Shown here: in pieces, positions 1-14,229 of the stretch
Layout of the letters: the number at the start of each line of letters is the position of its first letter
Numbering within the stretch: position 1 is the first letter of the stretch
Source of the DNA: Saccopteryx bilineata
Lineage: Eukaryota > Chordata > Mammalia > Chiroptera > Emballonuridae
Length of the DNA: 64,000 nucleotides
Reading direction: 5' to 3'
Assembly (NCBI RefSeq): GCF_036850765.1
Contig: NC_089498.1
Location: forward strand, 55,541,795 to 55,605,794
Translations under genes and position numbers: made by a program
Notes under the pieces: generated by a model
What the model was told of the DNA's origin: nothing
Database searches by the model: none
Seen by the model: only the letters and a program-made list of their open reading frames with translations

Positions 1-3000
1 ACTTTTCCACTTCCTCTATTGTTAAAGCTTCTTTCTCTTTCTTTCCTTTAATGTTTTGTTAATCAAAATAGCTTTGTATTTGCCTTATCATCAATCGATT
101 ATTTGTGTATAAATTTTTATGTCACACACATATTTACTTACTCTGTGTTAACAGATCTTAATCACATATGGAGAATATAGTTATTCAAAATAACCCTGGT
201 ATGTCAACTTGTAATAGAAGTTGAAATCAGGATACAAAGGGTAGATCTAGAGAAAAGTGGTAAAAAGGGGATCAAGTAAGAGAACTTATTTTCTAAAGAC
301 AGTGTATTGATGTGGTAGAAGCATCATCTATGGAATCAAAACGCAAGATTTCATGATACTAGTAATTTAATATAAGCCAAATTTTGCTTTGTTTATATTA
401 CATAAAATATATAATTGAATACTCACTAAAATCCGAAAAGCATGTCCTTATTTTCTTTAAAAGAAAGCTGAGTAAATAATTAAACAAAGTTTTCCACAAG
501 ATATAATTAAGAGGAGGTGATTCATATAAACATCTACAAAGATCCATATATGATTATATAAGGTCTCCTGACAGTCTTAATAAACTATAAATAAAAGTTT
601 TGTAATATGCTTAGTCCTTTCAGATAAATAGGCTTACACAAATTAAAAGCAACAAAGAACTATTAGAAAACTTTTAGGCATTTGTTTAATGTAAAAAAAA
701 GAGAACAACAAATATGTACCTTATGTGCATTTATTGGAGGTATATTAGAAAAATTTACTTATTAAAGGAGATAATAAATTATTTATCACATATGTTTAAC
801 TTCCTTTAATTAAAATTTCATAAACTTATTTCAGTGAGAAATACCTTTTTCAGTGATATAGTGTGTTATAATATATATCTGGATTGAGAAATGTCCTATA
901 AATTATTTTACAATTTATTAGATAATTGACATTATATAATTAAATTGATAAATTAGATCACTTAAAGGTTTGTAACATGATTTGGCATATAAACCACGAA
1001 GTAGGAATTAAGTTCCTTTATATATTTAACTGTCTATACTTTGGCAATATAAAACAAACCTAAATTAATACAATCCAAATAAGTTACTTTTTTTCAATTT
1101 CCTTTTAATTTCCACCTGGTGTTATTTGTGCAAAGATTTTTTTTTATAAAATTAGGCAATATATATATATTATGCACTTATATACACCATATTGCTAATT
1201 AGAAATTTCAAGATGATCAACAAGATATTTACATACCCATCTTGTACTATTTTAGTCAGTTGTTCAAGGTTCTTAGCAAAATATAGATCTCTCTTTATCC
1301 TGTTAGTGCTACACTGCATTGGATTCCAGTCAAGTGAATGACAAATGATTCCATCTGAATGTGAAGTGCAAAGGAAAGAATCCCCTAGGGATAGCACTAT
1401 TGTTTCAGTTCCTTGGTGGTAATTTAGGAAAGGACATTAGGTGGTTCCAGTTATCGGTTCTGAACTATTATGGCAATTCAAATCTTTCTGAATAAAATTT
1501 AACAGGAAAAAAATTTCTAGCAAGAATCATTTGTGAAAGAAAGCTTCACAATATTCTTAATAACTTTTTATTTCCTTCTATGAAACTCCAGTTTATTTTC
1601 ATTTATCTTGCAGTTTAAATGTTATTGAGCATGATTTGAAAAGATACTGTGAACTAAATGCATGCTCAGCATGGATGATTATTCATGAATGTGTTGGATA
1701 ATCGATTGTATCACCCATTCTCTTTTTAAAAAGTGCTAATTCATTGCACAAAAAAAGACATTATTAACAACTGGCAGTAATCTGTCTTCAAAAACATTAA
1801 TTTAATATAACAATGATAACTGGTTTATATAAGTATATTATTACAGTCATTGAGTGGATATATGTAATTATATGAGGAAAAGTTCTTTTTCCTACCTTGG
1901 AATTGGTAGTTATAGCAAAAAGAAAAACAACTCAAACATATTGACTATTAAAAACAACTAAATATTTTAGTTTCATGGGTCAGATAAAGTAAACTGATAT
2001 AAAAATTGAAATTGAAGACTATCTTGGCCTTGCAACCAATCACTAATTTCATACATACATGGTCACATCTAATTAAAAGTTGATAGATTATATATACATG
2101 ATCATATTTAATTAAAAGATGATAAATTGGAAAGAGTATACTTTTGTTTTCTGTCTAGTGTTCTTTCATCACAATGATAACAATGTCTTATATGGCTCAG
2201 GCATTCTTCATTTTAAAAGAGTAGCTGTGATAAGTATATATATATATATATTTATACCTTCCTAACATATCTATTATGGATAAATAAGAGGTGTTATTTG
2301 AGAAAGATTGCCTAAAATTACATCACTTATTTAGTAGTAGAGCTGAAAATAAAACTGATGTGTTTTAACACCCTTATATGAGAATTGGTACTGATCTTCT
2401 CCAGTAGGACAGCAGTCCTGTTCAACTGCTGATCTACATTCCCTATGAAGTAGAGTCTTCAAGCATCAGCCCACTAGCTCAGGGAAGCATGAGGGAAGTA
2501 CATAATAGAGGAATTCTTCTCTTTAGAGTAACCCTGTACCTGTTTTACTCCTGTGAATAAAGCATAAATCTAGGAACCCAAAACTGAGAAATATATACAA
2601 AAATTGTCCTGGAATTCCCACTGTGCCTTGCTGAGGCAACTGCAAAACAACTTCAAAAGCATCTTCAAACAATCAAAGAACCAGAAGACTATCATGGCCT
2701 CCACTGTATATAAGATATTATAGTCACATAAAGAAATTATCAATGGGATGCACTTATCCTCTGAGAACTGGAAATAAAATAGTTGATCAATTAATTAACA
2801 GAAATACAGCTAGATACACTTGCGTGAATAGCTATGTCTCAAGAGAACAAGAGAAGACTAGAATATAAGACAATACGAAACATAAATTCTGAAAGAGAAC
2901 CTTGATGAAGTCCAGTATTTAGGGTAGTATAGGCAACAGAGAGAGAGAGAGAAAAAAAAAAAAACAACATCAGGAATATTTGGTGTTATGGAAGCCATTA

Positions 3001-6000
3001 TATGAACACTTAAAACAATAACAACAAAAACCATGTGACCTATTCTGTCCAATTCTGCTGTGAATTTCAGTAGGAAGTTAGAGAAGTGTCTGTGGTATTT
3101 GACAATACAGACACAACTAGAATAGTGGCACTGAAGCCAGATCTGAGTGGCTAAAAAATATACTGGAGTAAGAAGGTGGTGACAGGCAATGCACATACCA
3201 CATCTAAACAGTTATGTTATGAAGGATAAAAGAAGAAAGGTTACAGTCTCTCAAAATGCCAGATACAAGATAATGCTTAAATACAACTCTAAATGGTTCA
3301 GAAAAAGAGAGATTAGTATGACAAAAATAGGAGAATCTAAATTAAAATGCATAAATTTTATAATTAAGATAAATTTTAATTGAATTCATAAAAATGTCAA
3401 CCATCACTCATTCAACAAAATAAAAACATTATAACTCATAACTGTAATTAAAAAACTATTTCTTGTTTGTAGCTATTCTAAAAATAATGTTGTTTTGAAA
3501 AATTTTTCATCTGAAATCTAACTGGCTTCACCTTCTTGTATATAATTTTTCTGTTGTTTAAATTCACATTCACATAAAAAAAACAAAATTATAAACTGAA
3601 ATGTCAAAAACATCATACAAATCTCAAAGAAAATTCTCAGAAGTTGATTCTTTTCAAGATGTTTTCTATTTATTAATAATATTTTATTATCATACCATAG
3701 CTTCATCCAACTCATTGTTATTTCTAATTAATGATAAGATATGAACAAAAAATTCATGTTTTCAAAGGTAAATCTATAAAAGGAAGTACAACTCTTTACA
3801 TTGTGATATTGGGGCATTAAATTAAAATGTAAAATATCATCCTAGAATGTACACAGCACTATCTGATACAAACAATCCTTAAAAAGAAAAACATTTTAAA
3901 TATAACACAAAAATATTAGGAAAAAATGACATAGAAAATATAAAGTATAATATTCTTCATAGTTTATAAAGTAAAATTAGGAGAGATACCTAAGAGTTCT
4001 TAAAAATTTATTTATTTCCCTATTTTCAAATTGTGAAAAACCTGATATAGATTTTATTTAAACCCAAATATAATTACAACTGGCACTTAAAAAGTTATTA
4101 TTGCTATAAAATAAACTAAAGATAAATATAAAATGCATTAGCATATATACTTATGTGTATGTAAAATACACATGTATATGACTATATATAAAATTTATAT
4201 ATAAAAAATATATATATTTCTCATAAACCTACAAACATACATATAATTGTCTTGGGAGGAGGGTAGCCATTGTCACTATAAACACATGTATAATAGCCAT
4301 TTATTAGGTATGTATTTTTAAGGAGAAAATAATCTAAGCATAATCTTCATGCAAGTTTTTTATATTTGTTCCTCTTTCATTGCCTTTCTCACTTCTTTTT
4401 CTTGGATTAATTTTCACTGGCTATATGTACTGTAGTATAAATTAATTTTAATATATTGCATTGTAAATTAATCATTTAGAAATAGAAGTAATTTTGTAAA
4501 TATCAATATATTCAAGTTCATATCTTTTTTAAAAGAACCAAAACAATCCTTAAGATAAATGGTTTCTTTACGAGGTAGATCAGAAGGAGCATGACTATGG
4601 GTAGTTACAGTTTTTATGGCATATTAGGAAAGGATCTTAGGAATTATTCTAATTTTGGAGAGGATAATTTCTTTGTGAAGATTAGAGTTGTTGATTTGGT
4701 ATATTGTACAAATCTCATGGTTTAGGAGGATCATTTGGCCTTTAAAAACTTTCTAGTACTCATAATTTTTATTATTCCTACATGTTAGGGACAAAGCTTT
4801 AAAGTTAAAGTATAGGGATAGATCCAGGTTTTCATAACAAAACAAAGTAGTATTTTTTTTGTTGTTGTTAAGATGGGTGGTAAAGTTTACATTTTTGACC
4901 CATACAATGAACATACTTGTGTCTCAAAAATGAAAACTTATGAAATCATAGAAATACTGAAATAGTATATAACAGGGCCATGGGGAAGATGTTATTGAAA
5001 CCAGTTTTTGCTACCCATAGTAATGAATGGAGTTTCTTGGTAGATCTGTATTTCTATTCCATACTCCAAATTGCCCATCATTATATGACCACCACTATCT
5101 GATTAAAAGAGCATCATACTTATATATTTTCTTCCAAAATTAGTCAAACTAATTTAATCCAGAATAAGATAAATTTGAACTATTTTAGCAGAAGATAAAA
5201 TTAAGGTATTCATTGTGAGATTCATTTAGTATCTACTTAGATGCACATTCCTTGATTGTTTTCTAAGGAGCTTATCTCTAATTAGTTCATGGATTTACTC
5301 TTTCCCAGTTATACAGCTGCTCTAACTGCACTTTAATTCCCAATTTTACTCCTCAATTTTTTCTCTTTTATTTTTTATCTTCATCCTCAATTTTTCTCTT
5401 ATTCATTATTAATAGCTACTGTCACTAATGCCATTTTAATTCTCCTCTTTCTTACAGAATAATCATAACAGCATTTTAAAGTAATATTGTACATGATAAC
5501 TCAACAATAAAACAGATGACAATTAAGTCAGAAATAAAGGGTAAGATTTTTACAAATTTCAAATCTATCTTTATTAGTCACACAGTAAAGAAGGAATATT
5601 GGTAACCAGAGTGGAACTACTTCGGTCTTTTTACATTGCATGTCCTCCTCATCCAGATTTGTTTATCAACATGCATTTTAACCTATGCTTTACCCATTGA
5701 ATTTAGAGAGATTAAGTGACCTCTTCAATGTCATAAAGTTCTCTAAAGTAGCACTTCATTAAGATATAAAAATCTAATGCTTTTCTTGTAAAAAATTCTG
5801 CAAAGAATATTTTGAATAAAAATATCAGACAAGATTAGAAATCTCCATTTTATTGTAAAAAACTATCAGAGAAAAATACATGCATTTCAATTTTCTTTAG
5901 ATAAAATTTTAAGCCATCCAAGTCAACCAGCTAAAGGCTTTTTTTTATCAAAGAAAATAAAACTTTAATTGTTTAAAGCTTATTATGGCTATTATGTATG

Positions 6001-6070
6001 TTTCAATTTAAAATATTTTTGAAAAGCAACCTGTACTTACAAGCAAAAAGGTAGAATGAGCACACAGTGT
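1..6070. other. AT-rich unique or ancient DNA, no gene seen
   Basis: No reading frame resembles a known protein and no splice-bounded exon is evident. The stretch contains only short AT-rich simple sequence (for example TA runs near 1160, 2240 and 4190) and a purine run near 2940-2963. Some of it may be ancient repeats too diverged to name by eye. Confidence 0.6.
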
Positions 6071-6074
6071 TTTA

Positions 6075-6320
6075 AGAGTCAAAGACTCGTGAATATAGAT
6101 AGAAGTGCAGTGGCTATGGGGGGGTAGACGCAAGTGAGGGGAAGAGGGAGGGGTTTGGGAGAAAGGTGTAAAGAAAAACAAATACAAGGTGACAAAAAAT
6201 GATTTGACTTTGGGTGATGGTTATAAAAACATAATCAATTATTTAAATGATGTAGTGATGTTTACCTGAAATCTATATATACTGTTGATCAATGTCACCC
6301 TGTTAAATTTAATTTTCTAA
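6075..6320 (+). mobile_element. Old L1 3' end fragment (3'UTR)
   Basis: The segment carries the same 3'UTR landmarks as the younger L1s in this window: a G-rich stretch, then 'gactttgggtgatgg', then a terminal 'aatgtcaccctgttaaa'. It is clearly more diverged than the copies at 21.2 kb and 28.7 kb. It is 5'-truncated and has no coding sequence beyond a possible trace of ORF2 end. Confidence 0.75.
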
Positions 6321-8132
6321 AGGAAAGAAAAAAGTCAGAGGTGGACATTAGTACTGAGGGGAAATCCAGCAACATCACTAATAGAAACTATAACATCAAC
6401 TCCTTATTCGGAAAATTAACAAATCCAAAATTAAACTATTTACCATCATTTCTCTTTAGGAAAAACTGTGTTACATTTCTTACTATAGAAGAATGCCATC
6501 CAGTAAAAGTAAAAAAAAATAATAATAATAATAACAGAATTAGAAAACCACAAGTTAAAGCCTCTTATGGAATACATGATTAAGACAAGAATAATCACTG
6601 GATACTAAAACCAATTGTGAAAGAAAGGAAACTCAGGTGTCTGAGCAAGTTTCCCTTGGCATTATAGGCTGATTGTAAAGGAGAAACCCACTTTTAGAAA
6701 GGAGTTATTAGCTGTTATCATTTCAATGAAATTCTCAAAAATAACATATCACTGTAGGACAATTTTGATTTCTGAGGTCATGTCATATACAATGCCATTA
6801 AGTTCATAAACTATTCTTGTCAAAATAATTTGCATGAATTTAACAGTATAAATAGAGGTCAGCAAAGTTTCTTTTTGCCTAAAGGGTGGATTATAAATAT
6901 TGTAGGTTTCTGGGTTACAAATGATTTATGCTGCATATTCTTGACATTTGTTTGTTCATTTATTTTTAAAACAACCCTTATAAAGAATATAAAACACATT
7001 TTTAGTGAGAAATGTATATAACAATAAGAAACAGACCTAATTTGGCACACAAGTCATGTTTTACTGACCAAAAGTCTAAAGGAACTAGTTGAAAAATCCA
7101 ACAAGAAAATATTCACACAAATCTGAAATATGAAATGTTAGATGATAATTTGGCATCTCTCTTCAAAAAATAAGTAGCATAAAAATATAAATGGGGGCTG
7201 TTCAAATATAAAAGGGACTAAAGAGATAAAGTAATGAATCATACATGAACCTGGATAATATATCATACATAAACTTGGATTACACTTCAAAAATATTTTT
7301 TACTACAAAAGACATTTTAGAACGCTTTTTACTGACTCCAAACTAGTATCCTCCATTTCTAAAAATGTGAGTATTTAAAACTATGACTACTTTCCAAGAT
7401 TTCCAAGTATTAGCAAAACACAATCATCACCTGAAATAATATTTTTTATGAATTTGAAAATTTAAAAGTCTGCCAGTTATAAGTGACTGTAACCTTCTAA
7501 AAGACTGAGGCTACAAATCTAGACTTAGGTCAATATTCTACCTGAGAAACGACGAAGTTTAGGCATAGATATTCCCCTGGAATAATCACAAATTGCCTTG
7601 TAGTTAAATGTCTTAGAAACATCTGCAGTCTTCTTTTGAAATAGGCTTTGTAAGAGAACTACCAGGAGGTAGAATTTAGGGGCAGAAGCTTTAGATCAAC
7701 TGGATCACTTCTGTGGATAGTCACAGCGATATATTGGTTCTCTCTGTATATTACAACTGTATATTACTGACTTACTTGATATAGTTTTGAAAAAAAAAAA
7801 GAACTATTGGTCAGGTCTCTGCACTCCTTTGTTCTCCCATTATAGCCTAACAAAATATTTATCTTGGTTTGATAAGATGATATGACTAAATTATTATGAG
7901 TTAGCTTTGCTAACTTCAGTAACTATAGTATAAAAGAGTAACAATTCCAAGCCCTGTAGAATGCCACCTGACATTTCACCTAAAAACAAGTAAACCAGTT
8001 GTAACAAAGGCGTGAAGACCTTTTACCAGCTTTCCCTAGCTATTCAGACTGAAGAAACATTCATTTTGTTATTGTGTTTGTGATGAGTTAAGTAACTTCA
8101 AAAAGTGTGCATAGTTGAAATTAATGAATATT
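6321..8132. other. AT-rich DNA, nothing recognised
   Basis: No gene, RNA or clear repeat was recognised. Short open frames near 6341, 6830 and 6859 look like chance frames in AT-rich DNA. Confidence 0.55.
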
Positions 8133-8144
8133 AAAATTCTTAGA

Positions 8145-8532
8145 GCCCTGGCCGGTTGGCTCAGAGGTAGAGCGTCGGCCTAGCGTGTGGAGGACCTGGG
8201 TTCGATTCCCGGCCAGGGCACACAGGAGAAGCGCCCATTTGCTTCTCCACCCCTCCGCCACACCTTCCTCTCTGTCTCTCTCTTCCCCTCCTGCAGCTAA
8301 GGCTCCATTGGAGCAAAGATGGCCCGGGCGCTGGGGATGGCTCCTTGGCCTCTGCCCCAGGCGCTAGAGTGGCTCTGGTCGCAACATGGCGATGCCCAGG
8401 ATGGGCAGAGCATCGCCCCCTGGTGGGCAGAGCGTCGCCCCTGGTGGGCGTGCTGGGTGGATCCCGGTCAGGCGCATGCGGTAGTCTGTCTGACTGTCTT
8501 TCCCTGTTTCCAGCTTCAGAAAAATGCAAAAA
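8145..8532 (+). mobile_element. SINE A copy (tRNA-headed, ~390 bp)
   Basis: The tRNA-related head starts at 'gccctggccggttggctcag' (A-box region), with a B box at 'ggttcgattcc', and the head closes with 'ggccagggc'. A long body follows with a TC-rich stretch and ends 'cttcagaaaaatgc' plus an A-rich tail. Perfect 12-bp target duplications 'aaaattcttaga' lie at 8133-8144 and 8533-8544, so the ends are certain. The body contains two adjacent CTCF-like motifs. Protein frames in this interval are only translation of the SINE. Confidence 0.93.
8414..8449 (-). promoter_or_regulatory. Two CTCF-like motifs inside SINE A
   Basis: Read on the minus strand, 8428-8414 is 'gcccaccagggggcg', a near-exact match to the core of the vertebrate CTCF motif. 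The second unit at 8449-8436 is 'gcccaccaggggcg', one G short. The unit is duplicated within the SINE body. Binding is an inference; only the motif match is seen. Confidence 0.5.
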
Positions 8533-8578
8533 AAAATTCTTAGATATCATCAGTTCTAATATTTACTTATACCCTTTT

Positions 8579-8893
8579 TTTTTTTTTTTTACAGAGACAG
8601 AGAGTCAGAGAGAGGTACAGATAGGCAGGAATGGCAGAGGTGAGAAGCATCAATCATCAGTTTTTTGTTGCAACACCTTAGTTGTTCATTGATTGCTTTC
8701 TTATATGTGCCTTGACCATGGGCCTTCAGCAGACCAAGTAACCCCTTGCTCAAGCCAGTGACCTTGGGTCCAAGCTGGTGAGCTTTGCTCTAACCAAATG
8801 AGCCCATGCTCAAGCTGGCGACCTCAGGGTCTCGAACCTGGGTCCTCCGCATCTCATTCCAACGCTCTATCCACTGCGCCACTGCCTGGTCAG
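8579..8893 (-). mobile_element. SINE B copy (tRNA-headed)
   Basis: Minus-strand element: a T run at the left is the reversed poly(A) tail, and the tRNA-related head is at the right end ('gcgccactgcctggtcagg' on plus). Near-identical 11-bp flanks 'ttatacccttt' (8568-8578) and 'ctatgcccttt' (8894-8904) look like target duplications with two mismatches. It lies 35 bp downstream of the SINE A copy. Confidence 0.88.
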
Positions 8894-8904
8894 GCTATGC
8901 CCTT

Positions 8905-10019
8905 TCTTTGATCTTGGTAAAATGTCCTCCTGACTCCTACTGAGAGCAGAAAGGGGATCTGTGAAGAATGTTACCTTAACTCTTTCACACAAGTCTCTAC
9001 CTCTGAAAGAAAAATAACAATAGACTCCAAGTACTGAGAGAACTCTATACAACACAGGGCCATATAAATCCACACCCACCCACATGCACAACGAATCCTT
9101 CTTCAATCTAAGAGGATGGTACAAATTTCAAGTCATCCATTAGCACTTTTAATATAAAATAGACTTTAGCAATACATGTCTCAGGTAAAGACAAAAATAG
9201 TTTATTTTTTATTTTGTTTTAATTTCACAAAAAACCTGTGTGCCTATGTATGTACTGAGCGGCAACAGAAATTTATTGTCATATTAGGGTACTTGATCTT
9301 TTCTGTTATTTTCTATGCTAATGAGAGGGGAGAGTTTTAAGAAAACCTATCTACAAATAAAAGTTGAAGTGCACAAAATGTTTTAATCTTAACAATTATG
9401 AAATTAGAGAAAATTCACAAGCCATGTTCTCATTCATTTACTGGAATGACAAACAAAATTAATAATAATTATTGTCAAAGTTGATTTTTATGGTGTATAA
9501 TTTATATTTTTGTACTAGTAGTTATTTTATGTTGCATCTTACATGGCATTATTCATAGAATCTTTACTATTGATGTATCCTGGTTTTAAGACTAAGAGAA
9601 ATATCTATAATATTACTAAATATTGAAAAAAAATCTAGTTTAGCCTTGGAATTTAAAATTGCAGAGTGAAACAAATTTTTTGCTTTACAACCAATGATTC
9701 TCATTTTGTTTACAATAAAAATGATTAATTGTCTTCTAATGGGTAAATCAATACTCTATCTACTTGTATTTGTTTCTCAGAATTATTTATCTCAAGTTTA
9801 TTAACTCTTGTAAATAAGAGCCTACCTTGGAAAACTACACAACCCTTGATGTTTCTTTTAAAGTCTTGATAAATCTTCCATTATTTGTGTCAAACTCAGT
9901 TCTTCACTAAGTCTGAAGTAACAACAATAAAAATATGCATTTTAAATATCTTGAAATATTTTATATAAATAATACAATAAAAAACTGAGAAGACTTTGTG
10001 CTTGTTCAAAACCTTACAA
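8905..10019. other. AT-rich DNA, nothing recognised
   Basis: No coding, RNA or repeat feature could be supported here. Confidence 0.5.
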
Positions 10020-10201
10020 TAGTGGCTCTGGGCCAGGTGGTTTCGTTTGTTGGAGCATCGTCCCCATGCATCAAAGTTGAGGGTTTGATCCCTGGTCAGG
10101 GCACAATAAAGAATCAACCAGTGAATGCATAAATGATTAGAACAACAAATTGATGTTTTTGTTTCTCTCTCTCTTCCTGTATCTCTCTAAAAAAAAAAAA
10201 A
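10020..10201 (+). mobile_element. VES-like tRNA SINE
   Basis: The segment has a tRNA-related head ('gttggagcatcgtcccc'), a degraded B box ('gggtttgatccctgg'), then 'tcagggcacaataaag', a body with 'gaatcaaccagtgaatg', a TC-rich stretch and an A tail at 10190-10201. This architecture matches the VES family of bats. It is older than the SINE A copies, judged by substitutions in the head. Confidence 0.75.
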
Positions 10202-10475
10202 TTAAGCACTCAGTAATTATGGAAATCCATCATGCACTGTGGAGTCTAAACATTGTATAATCTGTAGTAAAACATCAGGAATGGTAAAATTATAAATGAA
10301 TACATACATCCACAACGTTTGCCAGTATGGAAGGAGACTAGAATGCTAGTTTTCATTTACTTCAGAGACATTCATGAAGACCTATGTGACTGGCTTACAT
10401 ATATAGAAAGGACAGGCAAGGCCCCTAGGTTTATAGGAATTACTTTCTAGGGGGTAATTTAAACAATATAGAAGT
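10202..10475. other. AT-rich DNA, nothing recognised
   Basis: Short unique-looking spacer between two SINEs. Confidence 0.5.
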
Positions 10476-10485
10476 ACATCAATAA

Positions 10486-10681
10486 TTTTTTTAAGATTTT
10501 ATTTTTATTCATTTTCTAGAGAGGGGAGAGAGAGAGAGAAAGAGAGATAGAGACAAGAGAGGGGGAGCAGGAAGCATCAAGACCCATATGTGCTATGACC
10601 AGACAAGCCCAAGGTTTTGAACCAGGGACCTCAGTGTTCCAGGTCAATGCTTAATCCATTGCGCCACCACTAGGCAGGCAC
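10486..10681 (-). mobile_element. Short tRNA-derived SINE, minus strand
   Basis: Left end is T-rich followed by a GA-repeat-rich body (10522-10570); right end is a reversed tRNA-like head with 'attgcgccaccactaggcag'. Flanks 'acatcaataa' (10476-10485) and 'acatcagtaa' (10682-10691) are probable target duplications with one mismatch. It resembles the element at 15490-15672. Confidence 0.75.
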
Positions 10682-10691
10682 ACATCAGTAA

Positions 10692-13600
10692 ATTTACAAG
10701 ATAATTTTATTTAGTAAAATGTTCTAAAAATAAAGAGTGATTCAGGTAGTAAGCACAATATAAATTTGGCTTTCAGTCACGGTCTCACTGAGGAAGTGGT
10801 GTGTTAACTGAGTCAGACTTGAATAACAAGAAACATGCTACATCATTTAAGTTGAAGGGGAGCAAGTACAAGGGCAAACACAGAAACAATCAGTGCAAAT
10901 AAGAACGGAAAGAGGGTGATCTCGCTAGTGAATGCCAAGGGAGGGAAAGAGGACTAATAACTATGTTTCAATACATGTCAGAAAAACTTTAAAATATTTT
11001 GTGTCATAGTTAAAACTTTCTTTTTTTTATAAAGTGAAATTAAATGTGACTCCCTGTCCTCTAATTTACCTGGCTGGTGAAATATAATATCTGTCATTTT
11101 GAGGTGTCTAATACATTCAGTGAGTTTCCAGCTGGATACCAAGTGGTTCCCACTGGGCTGCAATGGTCCAAATAGTATATGGCCCTTAAAAGTTTAGTGA
11201 CTAGGTTCTTTGTCATATAGAGGGCATGGGTATCTGTCACATTTGGAAACCCAGGACTTAGGTCACAAGCTCCCAGATATTTTGCAGCTACATTTGTTGA
11301 CCCCAGTCCTCGATGCCTTAAATTTTGTAGAGCTCAGCAAGAGAATAATGGCTATATCACTATTATGTCAATATATCAGACCTTCTTCTCCTCTCCAATC
11401 CTCCAAACTCTCCCTCCTTTTTAGGATTTACCCTATAGGGTTTGCCTTAATCTTCTCTTCTTCCACTGCAAGCCCATATCGGATAGTAAATCTTCATAAG
11501 CCTTCTGAAATAAAATTTTTTAAAAGGCAAGGAATGTAAAGTTAGTGTCTTCAATCATAAAAAAAATATTTATTTCTTGAAGCAAAAAAAAAAAAGCATA
11601 AAGCTTACACAATATTTGAAAATGAGGGAATGAAAGGAAAGAGGAGGGAAAAACAAGAGTATAGCAAACAAATATCTCCATAGATTTTTTTGACAATCAC
11701 ACACACAACATGCATATTCATACATTTTAGGGACCTAAAATATGATTAATTTAAGACATAGAAAAAGGTGCAAGACCAGACATACTGAAAAACTATTAAA
11801 TTTATTAGAAATATGAAAAGTAAATGACATAATACTAGAAAATGTGGAGTTAAGCTTTCAGACAAGAAGAGACATTCTACAAATAACCAATTCTTTTATT
11901 TCTGAATTCAAGACAGTATCTAATCTTAAAACTGAAACTTAATCACAAAATAATTTTAATCATGCATATACTTAAACATGGAGATCAGTTAACAATTACA
12001 ATTATAAATTATTTTTCTTGACATACAGAAAACTGAGTTTTTCTAACTGTGATGATTTCAGTACTCAATTCCTGATTCAAAGATTTACATATAGAGAATT
12101 CAAGTTTATTTGCTGTAAGATGTTAAATATTTTAGATAATGCATGCTTTAAAACTGAAGAACTCCTTAAAACTTAAGAATTAATTAGAAGGTATCTTTCC
12201 TTTTCTGTCAAATTTTAAATTAAAACAAAACTAACACAGTTTTTAGAAACCAATGGGAAAGAATTAGAGCTATATTAGTAGAGACAGACCATGACCTCAC
12301 GGAGGGAGGATGGGAAAGGAGAAGAAAATATAATTTGAAATAGAATCAAAAGTTATAGAGATCAAGAAAATAAGACTTAGTATGGAATGGAGAATCATAT
12401 TACAGATTAATTTTTAACAAATGTCATGACTAAAGTCTTAGCCATTGTGTATGAAAATCATAAAAACAGAAGTGACACTCAAAACTAAGGTAAGAAATCA
12501 ATGTTGGACACTTCTAGAACATCCAAACAATACTAAATTTTTTGGTCTGTTACTGACAACAGACAAATCGCCTCTTGAAAAACCATTTCTCTGTTGATAC
12601 AAAGTATAGTTTGAAAAACCGGTTCCTTAAACATCTCCATCTTCTTTGTATAGGTCTTAGTTTTTATGAAAGTTACTTTGTGTTGTACAAGTTACTATTC
12701 TATCAAAAAAATAACCAGCTTATTTGTTAACTAGTCTATACATTGCACCATTACTCATGCATAAAAGCTATAGTAGTGGTTGAAAAAGCTATGAGGTTAA
12801 AAATTATATAAGGTCATTTAATAACTCGATCACATATTTCAGAAATATAGTATTACAATATAATACTTTCATAAAAATTTTCAGAATTAGAAAAATTATA
12901 TATAACTAGATTTTTAAAACTACAGAATTCTTTTTTTATACTAAAGACTTGTTTTCTAAAGTATTGTGAAATATGATTTAGCTATCCAATGATATATTAA
13001 CCTACATCTTTCCTCTATAGGGCCAAATATTTAAAAATTTGTTTCTACTTAGTGATTCTGTTTCCTTAGTTCTAATATAGTTGGTAGACTATTACACTCA
13101 ATGGAAATACTTTTCATCAAAGTCAATAATGGCCTTTGTTTTTCTAAATTCAATAGTATTTTTAAAAATTGTCATATTGAGCTTGTCAGTTTGTCACAGC
13201 CAAGCGTCTATCCCACTCTATAACACTTTGTTTTGTTTCCACTTCTCTTTGCTTCAAGTCTTTTTAAAAATCCCTCTCAAATTCCAGCTCCTTTGAAGAC
13301 TGAGTCATACTATCAGCCAGTAAGAGATGTATCTCAGGAAATAGTACTAGACCCTTCCATAAAAAAATTTTATACACTATGGTAATATTTATATAGATAT
13401 CTTTTTAATATCTGGATCTAGCCAAGACTTTTCAAGTAGGGCTAAAATAATCAATGGCTTATTAAACATCTCTTTGTATATGTCAAAAGTTTTTCAAACT
13501 CAATATATATTAAATTAAACACTTAATATATTCACTTCCACAAATTAAGTCAACTCCATGTATTCTCTAACTTGATATATAGGACAAATATATATTTATT

Positions 13601-14229
13601 TTCCCCAAGATAAAAACATAAAAATCACATTTAATGACTTCCTCTTCTTTTCCCAACTAAAGACTTTATTTCTTTGATTTTATTTCCCAACTATATTTCA
13701 GAAATACATGCATATTGTTTCTACCTAGATTTTTTTCTCCCTGCAGTGACCTTTTACATGAACAATAAAAATACAGCCTAATGGACAAATATTCATCCTT
13801 CATTGGCCCCTCCAAGTAGTCTGCACAAAGTACCTAGAAAAAAATTTGAAAATGCAAATTTGGACTTGTCATGCCAATTATTCTTAAATAAAAAACATAA
13901 TTCTTATCAGAATCTTAAGTTTCTACAAGAATCAGTATCTGGTTACCACTACAAACATTTTGAACCTTTTTTTCCTATCAATTCCTGTGTTCCCACAACT
14001 GTTACCATACTTCTCAGATCAGAACACTTGCATAAATCACTGAGAATGTTTCAGTAACTTTTCCTTTACATCCTTTGCTTAGTCAACTATAATAATGATC
14101 ACTTGACCTCAGCTTAGTGACCCCACATATGTAATGTCAACTTTCCTAGTATTATGCTTTCTTATATACATATAGTATCCACTTAAAAGTTAACTGTATA
14201 ATTAAATAATTGGTGATTATTTGGCTAAT
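10692..14229. other. AT-rich DNA, nothing recognised
   Basis: A long stretch with no supported gene. Frames near 11210, 13081 and 13803 have no recognisable domain and lie in AT-rich sequence. An A run sits at 11585-11596. Confidence 0.5.

Noticed and set aside
8161..8692. Open frames of 60-129 codons with Arg/Pro/Ala-rich products on both strands
   Set aside because: They are translations of the SINE A copy; the same peptides recur at 18.4-18.8, 62.6-63.0 and 63.5-63.8 kb.
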